A stretch of DNA of 64,000 nucleotides, taken from positions 1 through 64,000 of the forward strand of contig JBAXNN010000011.1 in NCBI GenBank assembly GCA_037133755.1, given 5' to 3'. The translations under genes and the position numbers were made by a program. Within the stretch, counting starts at the first letter, position 1; each line of letters opens with the position of its first letter. The stretch is from F1-60-MAGs149 sp037133755 (GTDB lineage: Bacteria; Actinomycetota; Thermoleophilia; Gaiellales; F1-60-MAGs149). A model generated the notes under the pieces. The model was not told where the DNA came from. It searched no databases and saw only the letters and a list, made by a program, of their open reading frames with translations. Below, piece by piece: positions 34,053 through 42,314 of this stretch.

Positions 34053-35105
34053 TCACAACGCGTCGACCGCGTCTAACACAGCGTCGAGCACACGGTCGGG
34101 GCCATGACGCACGACGTCGTCGGCGACGAGCCCCGTCTCGGCCTCTGCGTCCGCAATGGCCTGCTGGGCGGCCGCATCGTCGAGGTGCTTCGTGTTGAGC
34201 GCAATCGCCGCCACCTTGGCCGGACGCACCGCGCTGGCCGACAACTCGTACAACGCGATCACGTCCTTGAGCGGCGGGATCGGGCGAGACGGGTAATCGT
34301 CGTTGTGGGTCTGACCGGCCAGGTGCTGAAGCACCAGGACGTCCGGCTGCGACCCGTGGAGCAACCCCTGCGTGACGGCGCTGTAGCCCGGGTGCAGGAG
34401 CGAGCCCTGTCCCTCGAGGAAGAGCAGATCGCCGCGCTCGCCACCCTGATCGATCAGCGACTCGGCGGCGCCGTTGACGTAGTCGGAGATGACGTGGTCG
34501 ACGGCGATCCCCCACCCCGTGATCGCGATCCCCGTCTGGCCGGTTGCGACGAAGACGCCCTTGCGACCGCGCGCACGCGCGCCCTCTGTCAACTCGAGGG
34601 CCGTCGACATCTTGCCGATCGCGCAGTCCGTACCAACGGTGTGCACCACGCGAACATCATGCTTGCGGGAAAGGTCGAAACGCGGAATCGTCAGGCCCTT
34701 CGGCGACGTGCGCAGATCGCGCAGCTGCACGCCATGTTCGGCGGCGGCAGCCACCAGCGCAGGATCATCGTTAAGCAGCGTGTGGAGGCCAGCCTCGACG
34801 TCCATGCCGAGCTCCATGGCGCGCAGCAGCTGCGCCTTCCAGGCGTCGGTTAGCTTTCCGCCTGCCGGCGCCACGCCGATCAGGGCGCAGGTGGCGCCAA
34901 GCGCATGGGCAGCGTCGACGTCGGCGACGATCGGCACATCGCGACGCGCGAACGGCACCACCGCAGCACTCGTGTTGCCCGCCTGCGTGCTGTCGACGAC
35001 GCAGACGACATCGCGATCCGTGCCGAAGCGCAACACACCGTGCCCCGTCTTGGCGTCGGACTCTGCCCAGAGGCCCTCGGCCAGAATTGCCAGCTGCTCG
35101 CTCAT
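34053..35105 (-). CDS. dgcN: DUF1611 family protein, DgcN-like D-glutamate N-acetyltransferase
   Basis: 350 residues with an N-terminal Rossmann-like part (about 1-140; ALIGVAPAGGKL) and a C-terminal P-loop-like domain (VVHTVGTDCAIGKMSTALEL, then DLLFLEGQGSLLHPGYSAV), the DUF1611 layout. Members paired with an enolase-superfamily epimerase act as DgcN, acetylating D-glutamate, and the partner is directly upstream here with a 4-bp overlap (ATGA). Peptidoglycan-derived D-Glu is the likely substrate. The assignment rests on family and gene pairing. Confidence 0.8.
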   Translation of the reverse strand: MSEQLAILAEGLWAESDAKTGHGVLRFGTDRDVVCVVDSTQAGNTSAAVVPFARRDVPIVADVDAAHALGATCALIGVAPAGGKLTDAWKAQLLRAMELGMDVEAGLHTLLNDDPALVAAAAEHGVQLRDLRTSPKGLTIPRFDLSRKHDVRVVHTVGTDCAIGKMSTALELTEGARARGRKGVFVATGQTGIAITGWGIAVDHVISDYVNGAAESLIDQGGERGDLLFLEGQGSLLHPGYSAVTQGLLHGSQPDVLVLQHLAGQTHNDDYPSRPIPPLKDVIALYELSASAVRPAKVAAIALNTKHLDDAAAQQAIADAEAETGLVADDVVRHGPDRVLDAVLDAVDAL

Positions 35106-36112
35106 ACCTTCTCCACTCCGATTCCCGGCCCCTGCGAGACCGTGACGACGCCGTCGACGAAGCCGAGACCGCGGAACGGTCCGTCGTCGATCAGCAGGTG
35201 CCCATCCAGATCCACGTGATCACACAGCGAGGCGATCTGCGTGCCCTGGCCGATGCCGAGCTCCGATTCGATCATGCAGCCGATCATCACCGCCAAACCG
35301 TGCGCCCGTGCGGCGCGCGCCAGCGAGAAGCCGCCGCGAATGCCACCGGTCTTCGAGAGCTTGATGTTGACGCCGTCGCCGAGCATCGCGCAGTGCGGCA
35401 CGTCGCGGGCCTCCTGCGCCGACTCGTCGAGGATGACGGGCAGGCGCACGTCGAGTTCCTTGTACGCGCGATACGCGTCGACGTCGTCGCGGTGGAACGG
35501 CTGCTCAACGAATTCGATGCCGAGGCGGACGAGATCGGGCGTGATCGCGCGGGCGATCTCGATGTCCCAGCCCTCGTTGCCATCGATGCGGATCGGGCCG
35601 GCAAAGCCCGCGCGAACCACCTCGAGACGCTCAAGATCGGAGGCGCCGCCGACCTTGACCTTGAGGACGCGGTAGTCCTGCGCACGGCGCACCTTGTCGG
35701 CCGTGCCCTCAACCGTGTCAATGCCGATCGTGAAGGAGGTCGGCGGACTGGTCGGCTCGAGGCCGAGCACGCGCCATGTCGGCTGACCAAGGCGCTTGCC
35801 GATCCAGTCGTGCAGCGCGCCGTCGATCGCCATGCGCGAGCCGCCCATCAGGCCCTCGGAGTGCAGGCGACGCATGATGGCCTCGAGTGCGAACGGGTCG
35901 TCGCCAAGCATCGCGGCGCCGAGTCCATTGACCTCGTCAAGCATCGCCTCGGTCGTCTCGCCGTGGTAATCCACGGGCGCGCCCTCGCCAATGCCGATCA
36001 GGCCATCGTGCTCGAGCTCGATCACCAACACGGGCTCGTGTGTTGAGACGCCGCGGGCGATCTCGAACGGCTCGTGCAGGGTCAGGTTCTCGATACGGGC
36101 GCGAATCTCCAT
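35102..36112 (-). CDS. dgcA: DgcA-like N-acetyl-D-glutamate racemase / dipeptide epimerase (enolase superfamily)
   Basis: 336 residues, complete muconate-lactonising-enzyme architecture. Catalytic K151/K153 (LKVKVGG) and K251 (NIKLSKTGG) and metal ligands D177 (RIDGNEGWD), E203 (FVEQPF) and D229 (ILDES) are all present, as in Ala-D/L-Glu epimerases. Coupled to the DUF1611 gene, it matches the DgcA partner that racemises N-acetyl-D-Glu to the L form, which can join arginine or glutamate metabolism. The alternative is L-Ala-D/L-Glu epimerase for muropeptide recycling. Confidence 0.82.
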   Translation of the reverse strand: MEIRARIENLTLHEPFEIARGVSTHEPVLVIELEHDGLIGIGEGAPVDYHGETTEAMLDEVNGLGAAMLGDDPFALEAIMRRLHSEGLMGGSRMAIDGALHDWIGKRLGQPTWRVLGLEPTSPPTSFTIGIDTVEGTADKVRRAQDYRVLKVKVGGASDLERLEVVRAGFAGPIRIDGNEGWDIEIARAITPDLVRLGIEFVEQPFHRDDVDAYRAYKELDVRLPVILDESAQEARDVPHCAMLGDGVNIKLSKTGGIRGGFSLARAARAHGLAVMIGCMIESELGIGQGTQIASLCDHVDLDGHLLIDDGPFRGLGFVDGVVTVSQGPGIGVEKV

Positions 36113-36118
36113 GCCGGA

Positions 36119-36124
36119 AATCTA
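36119..36124 (-). promoter_or_regulatory. Probable leaderless -10 of dgcA-dgcN
   Basis: TAGATT on the minus strand, 6 nt before ATG 36112. Confidence 0.5.
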
Positions 36125-36168
36125 CGTCACGGCAGCGCCTCAGGCGTCCGCTATCCTCCTGCTCGCCC

Positions 36169-36241
36169 GCCCCCGTAGCTCAGTGGATAGAGCACAGCCC
36201 TCCGAAGGCTGGGGTCAGACGTTCAAATCGTCTCGGGGGCA
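36169..36241 (+). tRNA. tRNA-Arg (anticodon CCG)
   Basis: 73-nt cloverleaf. Acceptor GCCCCCG pairs with CGGGGGC, the D-arm is GCTCAGTGGATAGAGC, and anticodon stem CAGCC/GGCTG encloses CTCCGAA (anticodon CCG). The T-arm is AGACGTTCAAATCGTCT and the discriminator is A. The 3' CCA is not encoded. It is divergent from dgcA, and its last 19 bp overlap the 3' end of the alkA frame on the other strand. Confidence 0.95.
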
Positions 36242-37116
36242 CTGTTCGTCCGCGCCCCCTCGGGGGTGCGGCCGCGGTGCTGCCGGGCCAGTGGATGGCC
36301 AAGCAGGTGCATGCTGGCCAGTCCGCGCCATGGCGCATACGGCGCAAGCAGCGCGGCCGTTTCGTCCACCGTCGCGTCACGCCCCAGCTGCGCCGATACG
36401 AGCCGCATCAGCCCGAGATCGCCGACTAGGCCATGATCCTGCCAGCCGTAGCCGTGGAGTCCGAGCACGCCGATCGTCCACGGCCCGATCTGGCTCTCAC
36501 GGGTGAGGCGTGCTGCCACGCGTTCAGGCTCAAGCGCGCGCAGACGCTCGAGATCGAGCCCGCGCAGCAGCCGCATCAACGCATCAGCGCGCCGCTGCGC
36601 GAGACCACACGACACGAGCCTCGCCGTCCCGAGCGCGAGCAACTGCTCGGCCGTCGGCGAGGGCACCAACGTCCCCGGCGCCGACGGCACAGCCAGCCGG
36701 ATGATCCGCCGCTCGATCTGCTGCGCCTCGCGGAACGTGATCAGTTGCCCCGCGAACGCCTGCAGGGCCGCGTGAGCGACCGTGCCGGTGCGCAGCGGGC
36801 GCAGACCGGGAGCCCGACGCAGCAACGGCGCCAGCAATGCGTCGTCGCGCGCGAGCGCGATGAACCCATCGATTGGTTCGTCGCAGGCCAGCCGAAAACG
36901 CAACGCGCGCTCAGCCGCCACGACATCGTCCGTGGCGAGTTCAACCGCGAGGACACCATCTGGCTGTTGCCGTACGCGAGCACTGCCATACCCCGCGCCG
37001 AGTGCAACTTCGAGTACGTCACCGTCGAGGCGCCGTGTCACACCGTCGCCGCCGCGAGCAGAGCGCACGAGGTCGTACGGGGCTGCAGGCTGGATCAGGA
37101 GGTCGGGTGCGCGCAC
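36223..37116 (-). CDS. DNA-3-methyladenine glycosylase II (AlkA-like)
   Basis: 297 residues from GTG 37116. The N-terminal AlkA-like domain (1-~110) precedes a helix-hairpin-helix-GPD glycosylase domain. That domain has QLITFREAQQIERRIIR, RLTRESQIGPWTIGVLGLHGYG and the catalytic-Asp region LVGDLGLMRLV. It excises alkylated purines. The stop codon lies inside the tRNA-Arg gene on the opposite strand. Residues after about 280 (HRGRTPEGARTNSAPETI) are encoded by the tRNA flank and look non-functional. Confidence 0.88.
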   Translation of the reverse strand: MRAPDLLIQPAAPYDLVRSARGGDGVTRRLDGDVLEVALGAGYGSARVRQQPDGVLAVELATDDVVAAERALRFRLACDEPIDGFIALARDDALLAPLLRRAPGLRPLRTGTVAHAALQAFAGQLITFREAQQIERRIIRLAVPSAPGTLVPSPTAEQLLALGTARLVSCGLAQRRADALMRLLRGLDLERLRALEPERVAARLTRESQIGPWTIGVLGLHGYGWQDHGLVGDLGLMRLVSAQLGRDATVDETAALLAPYAPWRGLASMHLLGHPLARQHRGRTPEGARTNSAPETI

Positions 37117-37122
37117 GCCCCG

Positions 37123-37128
37123 ACGCTA
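37123..37128 (-). promoter_or_regulatory. Probable leaderless -10 of alkA
   Basis: TAGCGT on the minus strand, 6 nt before GTG 37116. Confidence 0.5.
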
Positions 37129-38130
37129 TCAACCGCTGGCCGCGAGCGGCAAGACCGGCGCCACATCTGCCACGGGCAACTCCGGTACGCGCTGCGCTCC
37201 CGCGGCGGGCAGCACCGGGGCTACCGACTCGGGCAGCGGGACAGTGGCCGGGTCTGCCGCCACGGGCACCAGCACGGTCACCGTTGCCGGCGGGGGCTGC
37301 TCGGGCTCTGCCGGCCCGGTGGCGACGACTTGAGCAGTCGTCGAGATTGTCTCCTCCACGCTGGCCGAGCGTGGCGTCGCGAACCCGTCGCCGTCATCGG
37401 CAGACACCAACGGATACGCGGCAGAGCCGAGGATCACGTCGTTGCCACCGACGGAGGCGCCGGGCGCCAGAACCGCCGTGCCGGCCGACCGAGCCGGCAT
37501 GAACAGCACCAGCCCGGCCGCAGCCAGCAAGGCGACGATGGCGGCGGGCACCAGCACGCGCGACCGCCGTGGCCGCGGGCGGGCCGCTCGTCGCGGCGGC
37601 GGCGCCCACGCCGCTGACGCCACGTCGTCGTCGACATCCGCGCGTGGCAGGAGTCCCGCGAGCGCACGCCCGGCGGCGCGCGGCGCGTGGTCGCCACCAA
37701 GCCAGACGACGCCGTCGAGACACAATCGCCCGTCGTCTGCCGCGACGAGCATGGCGCGTGTGACGTCGTCGACATCCAGACCGGCCTCCGCCAGCGCCTC
37801 GCCGATTGCTCGCGCCTGATCCTGTGCATCGTCGGGCAACGACCGCCCGGCTGCCGGCGACGGACCGAGAATCGCCCAATGCGCGTCATCGTCGTCGGTC
37901 ACGAGCTCGCGGAGGCGCGGCAGTCGAGCACCGTCCTGCGCTGCGCGCCAGGCATCCTCCCACGCATCAACGCGTTCGGCATCGCCCGGTACGCCAACGA
38001 CGCGACAGGCGGCCTCCGTGCGATCGGCCTCAAGATCAACCGCATCGATGAGTCCCGTACGACGCAGCGATCCCGCGACGCGGTAGCGATCGCCGATCAC
38101 GATGCCTCGTGTGCCCGGTGCGGTATCCAT
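37129..38130 (-). CDS. Membrane protein with degenerate Ser/Thr-kinase-like N-terminus
   Basis: 333 residues. Residues ~10-165 read like the lobes of a bacterial protein kinase that has lost its motifs. GDRYRVAGSLRRTGLIDAVDLEADR mimics a kinase start, but there is no glycine loop, no VAIK lysine, and no HRD or DFG. A basic stretch and one membrane helix (about 193-212) follow, then a Pro/Val/Ala-rich extracellular tail to the C-terminus. The topology is that of PknB-type kinases, so a pseudokinase scaffold is the best reading. It stops just before alkA. Confidence 0.65.
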   Translation of the reverse strand: MDTAPGTRGIVIGDRYRVAGSLRRTGLIDAVDLEADRTEAACRVVGVPGDAERVDAWEDAWRAAQDGARLPRLRELVTDDDDAHWAILGPSPAAGRSLPDDAQDQARAIGEALAEAGLDVDDVTRAMLVAADDGRLCLDGVVWLGGDHAPRAAGRALAGLLPRADVDDDVASAAWAPPPRRAARPRPRRSRVLVPAAIVALLAAAGLVLFMPARSAGTAVLAPGASVGGNDVILGSAAYPLVSADDGDGFATPRSASVEETISTTAQVVATGPAEPEQPPPATVTVLVPVAADPATVPLPESVAPVLPAAGAQRVPELPVADVAPVLPLAASG

Positions 38131-38215
38131 GCGACCAGCCTGCCGCGGATCGCATCAACGGCGACGCGTCACGACGCGCCGCTTTGCACCGGACCCGCGC
38201 CGAGGTGTGACGAAG

Positions 38216-38665
38216 TCAGCCTGCGGGCCAGGCGATTGGCGCGAGCGGCGCGACGATCTCGTCTTGGCGCGCGAGCATCTCGCCGCTGTCGGTCTCGTGG
38301 TCGTGGCCCAGCAGGTGCAGCGTCCCGTGCACCAGCAGATCCACCAGCTCGTCCCCCACGGCAACATCGTTGTCCGCGGCCTGCTGCACCAACACGGGCA
38401 CGCAGATCACCACGTCTCCGAGCATGCGCGTGACCCCGTCGAGATCCTCGTCCTCGTCATCGTCGATCGGAAACGAGAGCACGTCCGTGGGCTCATCTTT
38501 GCCGCGGTGCTCCCGGTTGATCTCCTGCATCTCGAAGGCATCGACCAAGACGACGCCGACCTCGACCTCCCCCACGCCCTCAGCCACCAGCACGGCGTCG
38601 ATCACCGCGGCCACGGCGGCCTCGTCCACGCCACTCTCGGCGCGATCGTCGAATTCCAGGGTCAC
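38216..38665 (-). CDS. ybeY: Endoribonuclease YbeY
   Basis: 149-residue zinc-dependent RNase acting in 16S rRNA maturation and ribosome quality control. The H3 zinc motif is complete: HGTLHLLGHDHE near residue 115. EINREHRGKDEPTDVLSFP lies in the middle. The start overlaps the phoH stop by 4 bp. The phoH-ybeY order is the usual bacterial one; era/cdd are not next to it. Confidence 0.95.
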   Translation of the reverse strand: MTLEFDDRAESGVDEAAVAAVIDAVLVAEGVGEVEVGVVLVDAFEMQEINREHRGKDEPTDVLSFPIDDDEDEDLDGVTRMLGDVVICVPVLVQQAADNDVAVGDELVDLLVHGTLHLLGHDHETDSGEMLARQDEIVAPLAPIAWPAG

Positions 38666-39612
38666 TGGATCGTGTCCTCGTCGGAGATGCGGTAGGCCTC
38701 GACGATCCGCTGCACGAGCTTGTGGCGCACGACGTCCGACTTGTCGAACTCGATGATCCCGATGTCCGGCACGTTCTGCAGGATGCGCGCGGCCTCGACG
38801 AGGCCAGACAGCGAATCGCGGGGCAGGTCGACCTGCGTCGGGTCGCCCGTCACCACCACCTTGGAACCCATGCCGAGGCGCGTCAGGAACATGCGCATCT
38901 GCTCCTTCGTGGTGTTCTGCGCCTCGTCGAGAATGATGTACGCGTCGTTGAGCGTACGGCCGCGCATGAAGGCAAGTGGCGCCACCTCGACGACACCACG
39001 CTCCAACATCGCCGTGACGCGCTCGCCGTCCATCATGTCGTAGAGCGCGTCGAACAGCGGACGCAGATACGGGTCAACCTTGGCCATCAGATCCCCGGGC
39101 AGGAAGCCCAGGCGTTCGCCGGCCTCCACCGCAGGGCGCGTCAGGATGATGCGCGACACTTCGCGGCTATCGAGCGCAGCGACGGCGAGCGCCATCGCCA
39201 GGTACGTCTTGCCGGTACCGGCCGGACCGATGCCGAACGTCATCGTGTGGGTGCGGATCGTGTCGACGTACAGCTTCTGGTTGGCGGTGCGCGGCTTGAT
39301 CGATGTCGTACCGTGCCGCCAGACGACGTCGCCGAGGACGTCCTTGGCCTTGCCGTTGCGCGCGAGCACGCCCGTCACTGCCTCAACGGTCTGCGACTCG
39401 AGCGGCGTGCCGCCCTCGACCAGCGCACTCAACTCGCCGAGCAGGGACTGCGCGCTCTCGAGCTGCGCATCGTCGCCGTCGAGCATCACCTCGTCGCCGC
39501 GGAGGTACACCTTGCACGCCGCCGACTGCGCAACCGCCTTGAGCACCTCATCGCCGCGCGACGAGAGCTCGCGCGCGAACGTGTCCGAGACGGTGAAACT
39601 CGTCCGGGTCAA
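38662..39612 (-). CDS. phoH: PhoH family ATPase
   Basis: About 316 residues from TTG 39612. That start is chosen because GGAG lies about 7 nt upstream and just after the yqeY stop; an ATG at 39675 would sit inside yqeY. An N-terminal KH-like region precedes the P-loop domain: Walker A GIGPAGTGKTYLA, Walker B YIILDEAQNTT and sensor TGDPTQVDLP. PhoH is an RNA-associated ATPase/helicase. The gene is coupled to ybeY. Despite its name, no Pho box was identified. Confidence 0.92.
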   Translation of the reverse strand: MTRTSFTVSDTFARELSSRGDEVLKAVAQSAACKVYLRGDEVMLDGDDAQLESAQSLLGELSALVEGGTPLESQTVEAVTGVLARNGKAKDVLGDVVWRHGTTSIKPRTANQKLYVDTIRTHTMTFGIGPAGTGKTYLAMALAVAALDSREVSRIILTRPAVEAGERLGFLPGDLMAKVDPYLRPLFDALYDMMDGERVTAMLERGVVEVAPLAFMRGRTLNDAYIILDEAQNTTKEQMRMFLTRLGMGSKVVVTGDPTQVDLPRDSLSGLVEAARILQNVPDIGIIEFDKSDVVRHKLVQRIVEAYRISDEDTIQ

Positions 39613-39628
39613 ACGACGCTCCGACGCA

Positions 39629-40069
39629 TCAGGCTCCGAGCGCCTCGCGCACGGCGGTCGAGACGGCCTTGCCATCCGCTCGGCCGGCGGTCTTCGGCTG
39701 GAGGATCTTCATGACGCTGCCGAGGTCTTTCGGCTCCGTGGCACCGGCCTCGGCGATCGCCGATGCGATCAGCTCGGAAAGTTCCTCGGGTGCGAGCTGC
39801 GCGGGCAGGTAGCGGTCGATCATCGTGAGTTCCGCCTCCTCCTTGAGCGCCGCGTCTTCGCGGCCACCTTCGCGGAAGCTCTCGGCGGCCTCGACACGCT
39901 TCTTGCGCTCGCGCGTCATCACCTGGATGGCGCCGGCGTCGTCGAGCGTGCCGCCGTTGGCCTTTTCAGCGTCCTTGAGCGCAGCCAGCAGCATCGTCAG
40001 CGCACCCACCTTCTCGCTGTCCCGCGCGAGGCGCGCCTCGCGGAGTTCGGCTTCGACCTGTTCGATCAT
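39629..40069 (-). CDS. YqeY/GatB-like domain protein
   Basis: 146 residues from ATG 40069. It has the helical tail domain shared with the C-terminus of GatB: LREARLARDSEKVGALTMLLAALKDAEK, and near the end DLGSVMKILQPKTAGRADGKAVSTAVREAL. The family is thought to bind tRNA or act in amidotransferase-like contexts; its exact role is unknown. It heads the yqeY-phoH-ybeY operon. The much longer frame to 41587 is a shadow of the secreted-protein gene. Confidence 0.9.
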   Translation of the reverse strand: MIEQVEAELREARLARDSEKVGALTMLLAALKDAEKANGGTLDDAGAIQVMTRERKKRVEAAESFREGGREDAALKEEAELTMIDRYLPAQLAPEELSELIASAIAEAGATEPKDLGSVMKILQPKTAGRADGKAVSTAVREALGA

Positions 40070-40076
40070 GTCCCCG

Positions 40077-40082
40077 AGGATA
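40077..40082 (-). promoter_or_regulatory. Probable leaderless -10 of yqeY
   Basis: TATCCT on the minus strand, 7 nt before ATG 40069. Confidence 0.5.
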
Positions 40083-40148
40083 ACCGCCCCGCTCCCCGTG
40101 TGATCCCAACGTTTGCATTTCGACGAACGCGACCGCGACGCGCCATGT

Positions 40149-40161
40149 AGGGGTAACCCCT
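40149..40161. repeat. Short palindrome upstream of the secreted-protein gene
   Basis: AGGGGTAACCCCT: 6-bp arms around a single base, about 53 bp upstream of ATG 40214, in the 144-bp gap between divergent genes. A possible operator; no known consensus is matched. Confidence 0.3.
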
Positions 40162-40213
40162 CACGTGCGTGATTCCGGTGGTGCTCGCCGCTCGCATCTG
40201 CGATTGTCACCCG

Positions 40214-41602
40214 ATGCAACGTCGTCACCTCATTCCCATAATCCTCGCGCTGCTCGTCGCGCTCACAACGGCCAGTGCTGCCTCGGCTGCTACGCGGTTC
40301 GACCATACGCGGCAAGCTGCATCGTTCTTCCACCACGCCGTCCCGGCTCCCGGTTTCTCCATCACCAACGTGTGGGTCGTGCCGGACAAGCTTCAGGCCA
40401 CGAAGATCACGGTTACGTCCGACGTCAACGGCGTCGTCACCGCGAATGCGGCGCTCCAAAGCGTTAACGGCGGCACGCTGAATGGCACGCTGGTCTGGAC
40501 CAACAACTGCCACTGGAAGATAACGTTCGTGGCCGACTCGACCGCCACATCCGCGTCGGCACCGACGACGACGATCAAGCTCAATCACATCGATGGCTTC
40601 ATCAGCAACGTCGGCTGCGAGCATCACGCGCAGCTGACGCTGAAAGGCTATTCGATCGGCGAGAGCAAGGTCGACATCAACCTCTCCATCGTGAAGAACG
40701 GCTTCGAGGGATCGACGGAGATCACCAACCTCGTGCTCGGCAAGACCACGTACCCCCGCGTCAAGCTCAGCGTGTCGACGCTGAGCACTGCCGCGCGTCT
40801 CGAGGGCGAGATGGCGAGCGACCTCGGCAACTTCACGATCGACGCCCAAGTCACCGCCCCGCACGGCAGCTACCACCAGGACCTCACGGTGACCGGTGCC
40901 GACCTCAAGGTCGAGTCGCCCTCGTTCGAGTTCGTCTCGTTCCATTACCACACCGTGTTCGACATCCCGAACGGCGGCTGCGCCTCGTACAAGGCGCAGA
41001 TTGGTGGCCAGCTGAAGATGAAGAACTGGACCTATACGCTGCTCGCGCCGTACACGGACAAAGCAACGAACGCAGTGGTGATCCCCACGGAGATCCAGGT
41101 CTCCTGCGGTGTCGTCAAGGTCTTCAAGCTGGGTATCGATGCGCAGCACGAGGAGGCCGCCGGCAAGTACAAGAAGGCCACGTTGATCATCGCGCTGATG
41201 AACACCCCGGGCACTGAGAAGGACGTCACCTCGGGGGTCGGTGACGTGAATGGCCACTTCGGCACGATCGAGTACCAGAAGGGGCTGTTCGGCTACGTCG
41301 ATCTGGCCAAGGGGCGCGAGTTCAGCGAGAAGTTCGGCGTAAAGGGCTTCAAGAGGTGCTTCTGCGTGCACATCCGCCTCGGCATCATATTCGGCGTGGC
41401 GATCTACGTGCCGAAGGGCGCGTCGAACAACACCTACCACTCGAAGATCGGTGCCGGCGGTTACTTCCAGGCCGGTCGTGTCGACGGCTCGTTTGGCTGT
41501 GTCTACGAGCACACGACCAGCAATGACTTCAGCTGCCAGGGCAAGTTCACCGTCGACCCGAGCTGGGCCGGCAAGTACACGCGCCATTGGAGCGGGTTCT
41601 AG
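40214..41602 (+). CDS. Large secreted protein of unknown function
   Basis: 462 residues with a clear signal peptide: MQRR, hydrophobic core LIPIILALLVALTT, cleavage near ASAASA-ATRF. The mature part is Thr/Val/Gly-rich with alternating hydrophobic residues (beta-rich, adhesin-like). It has eight cysteines (in NNCHW, NVGCEHH, GGCASY, VSCGVV, RCFCVH, FGCVYE, FSCQG) that could form four disulfides. No domain or wall anchor is recognised. It stands alone between divergent yqeY and convergent rsmE (4-bp overlap). Function unknown. Confidence 0.85.
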   Translation: MQRRHLIPIILALLVALTTASAASAATRFDHTRQAASFFHHAVPAPGFSITNVWVVPDKLQATKITVTSDVNGVVTANAALQSVNGGTLNGTLVWTNNCHWKITFVADSTATSASAPTTTIKLNHIDGFISNVGCEHHAQLTLKGYSIGESKVDINLSIVKNGFEGSTEITNLVLGKTTYPRVKLSVSTLSTAARLEGEMASDLGNFTIDAQVTAPHGSYHQDLTVTGADLKVESPSFEFVSFHYHTVFDIPNGGCASYKAQIGGQLKMKNWTYTLLAPYTDKATNAVVIPTEIQVSCGVVKVFKLGIDAQHEEAAGKYKKATLIIALMNTPGTEKDVTSGVGDVNGHFGTIEYQKGLFGYVDLAKGREFSEKFGVKGFKRCFCVHIRLGIIFGVAIYVPKGASNNTYHSKIGAGGYFQAGRVDGSFGCVYEHTTSNDFSCQGKFTVDPSWAGKYTRHWSGF

Positions 41603-42294
41603 GCGGTCAGCTGCGCGCGCACCAGGGCCGCCGCCACGATGGCGGCGGTCTCGGTGCGTAGCACCGTCGCGCCCAGCGTGACGATCGGGCGCGACGCGGC
41701 ACGCGCTTGCGCGAGCTCATCGACGCCGAACCCGGCTTCGGGACCGATCAGCAACGTGATCGGACGCGTGGCTGTGCCCAGCGCTTCAGCCAGCGACGTG
41801 TCGTGCTCCTCGTGCGAGCACACGATCGCTCCAGCCGCCAGCGCATCGGGATACGCGACGGGTGCGAGGATGGTGGGAATGCACGGCAGCTTTGCTTGGG
41901 CCGCGGCACCGGCGGCGATGCGCTCCCAGCGGTCGGTGCGCGCCTCGCGGCGGCGCCCGGCGGCGAGCAGCGGGCCGATCTCCGCCACGCCAAGCTCCAC
42001 CAGTTTCTCCACCGCGTCGTCGGCGCGCGGACCGCTCTGTGCGAGCAGCACGCGGATGGGAGCCAGCGCGGGTTGCGCGAGCAGCTCGTCGCTGAGCACC
42101 AGCGTGCCGAGCTTCGCGTTGTCGACCACCGCCGTGAACACGCGCCCCCGACCGTCGGCTGCCTCGACCACCTCCCCCGCTTCGAGCCGCAGGACCTTGT
42201 GCAGCCGGTGCGCGTCATCCTTGGACAACGCGACCCGTTCGCCGGCGGCGACTGCGCCCGTCGGTGGGAGGAAGAAGCGGAAGACGTGCGCCAT
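41599..42294 (-). CDS. rsmE: 16S rRNA m3U1498 methyltransferase RsmE
   Basis: 231 residues from ATG 42294. An N-terminal PUA-like domain (about 1-70; HRLHKVLRLEAGE) precedes a C-terminal SPOUT domain. The knot region is LLIGPEAGFGVDELAQA, then LGATVLRTETAAIVAAALV, the SAM-binding end. It methylates U1498 in the 30S decoding region. It lies downstream of prmA and dnaJ, the common hrcA-dnaJ-prmA-rsmE series. Confidence 0.95.
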   Translation of the reverse strand: MAHVFRFFLPPTGAVAAGERVALSKDDAHRLHKVLRLEAGEVVEAADGRGRVFTAVVDNAKLGTLVLSDELLAQPALAPIRVLLAQSGPRADDAVEKLVELGVAEIGPLLAAGRRREARTDRWERIAAGAAAQAKLPCIPTILAPVAYPDALAAGAIVCSHEEHDTSLAEALGTATRPITLLIGPEAGFGVDELAQARAASRPIVTLGATVLRTETAAIVAAALVRAQLTA

Positions 42295-42300
42295 GACGGC

Positions 42301-42306
42301 AGGGTA
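42301..42306 (-). promoter_or_regulatory. Probable leaderless -10 of rsmE
   Basis: TACCCT on the minus strand, 6 nt before ATG 42294 and within the 20-bp gap after prmA. It would let rsmE be transcribed separately from the operon. Confidence 0.4.
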
Positions 42307-42314
42307 CCCCGAGC

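Noticed and set aside
39613..39675. ATG start for phoH at 39675
   Set aside because: It would overlap the conserved end of yqeY by 47 bp; the TTG at 39612 has a spaced GGAG and matches the usual PhoH N-terminus better.
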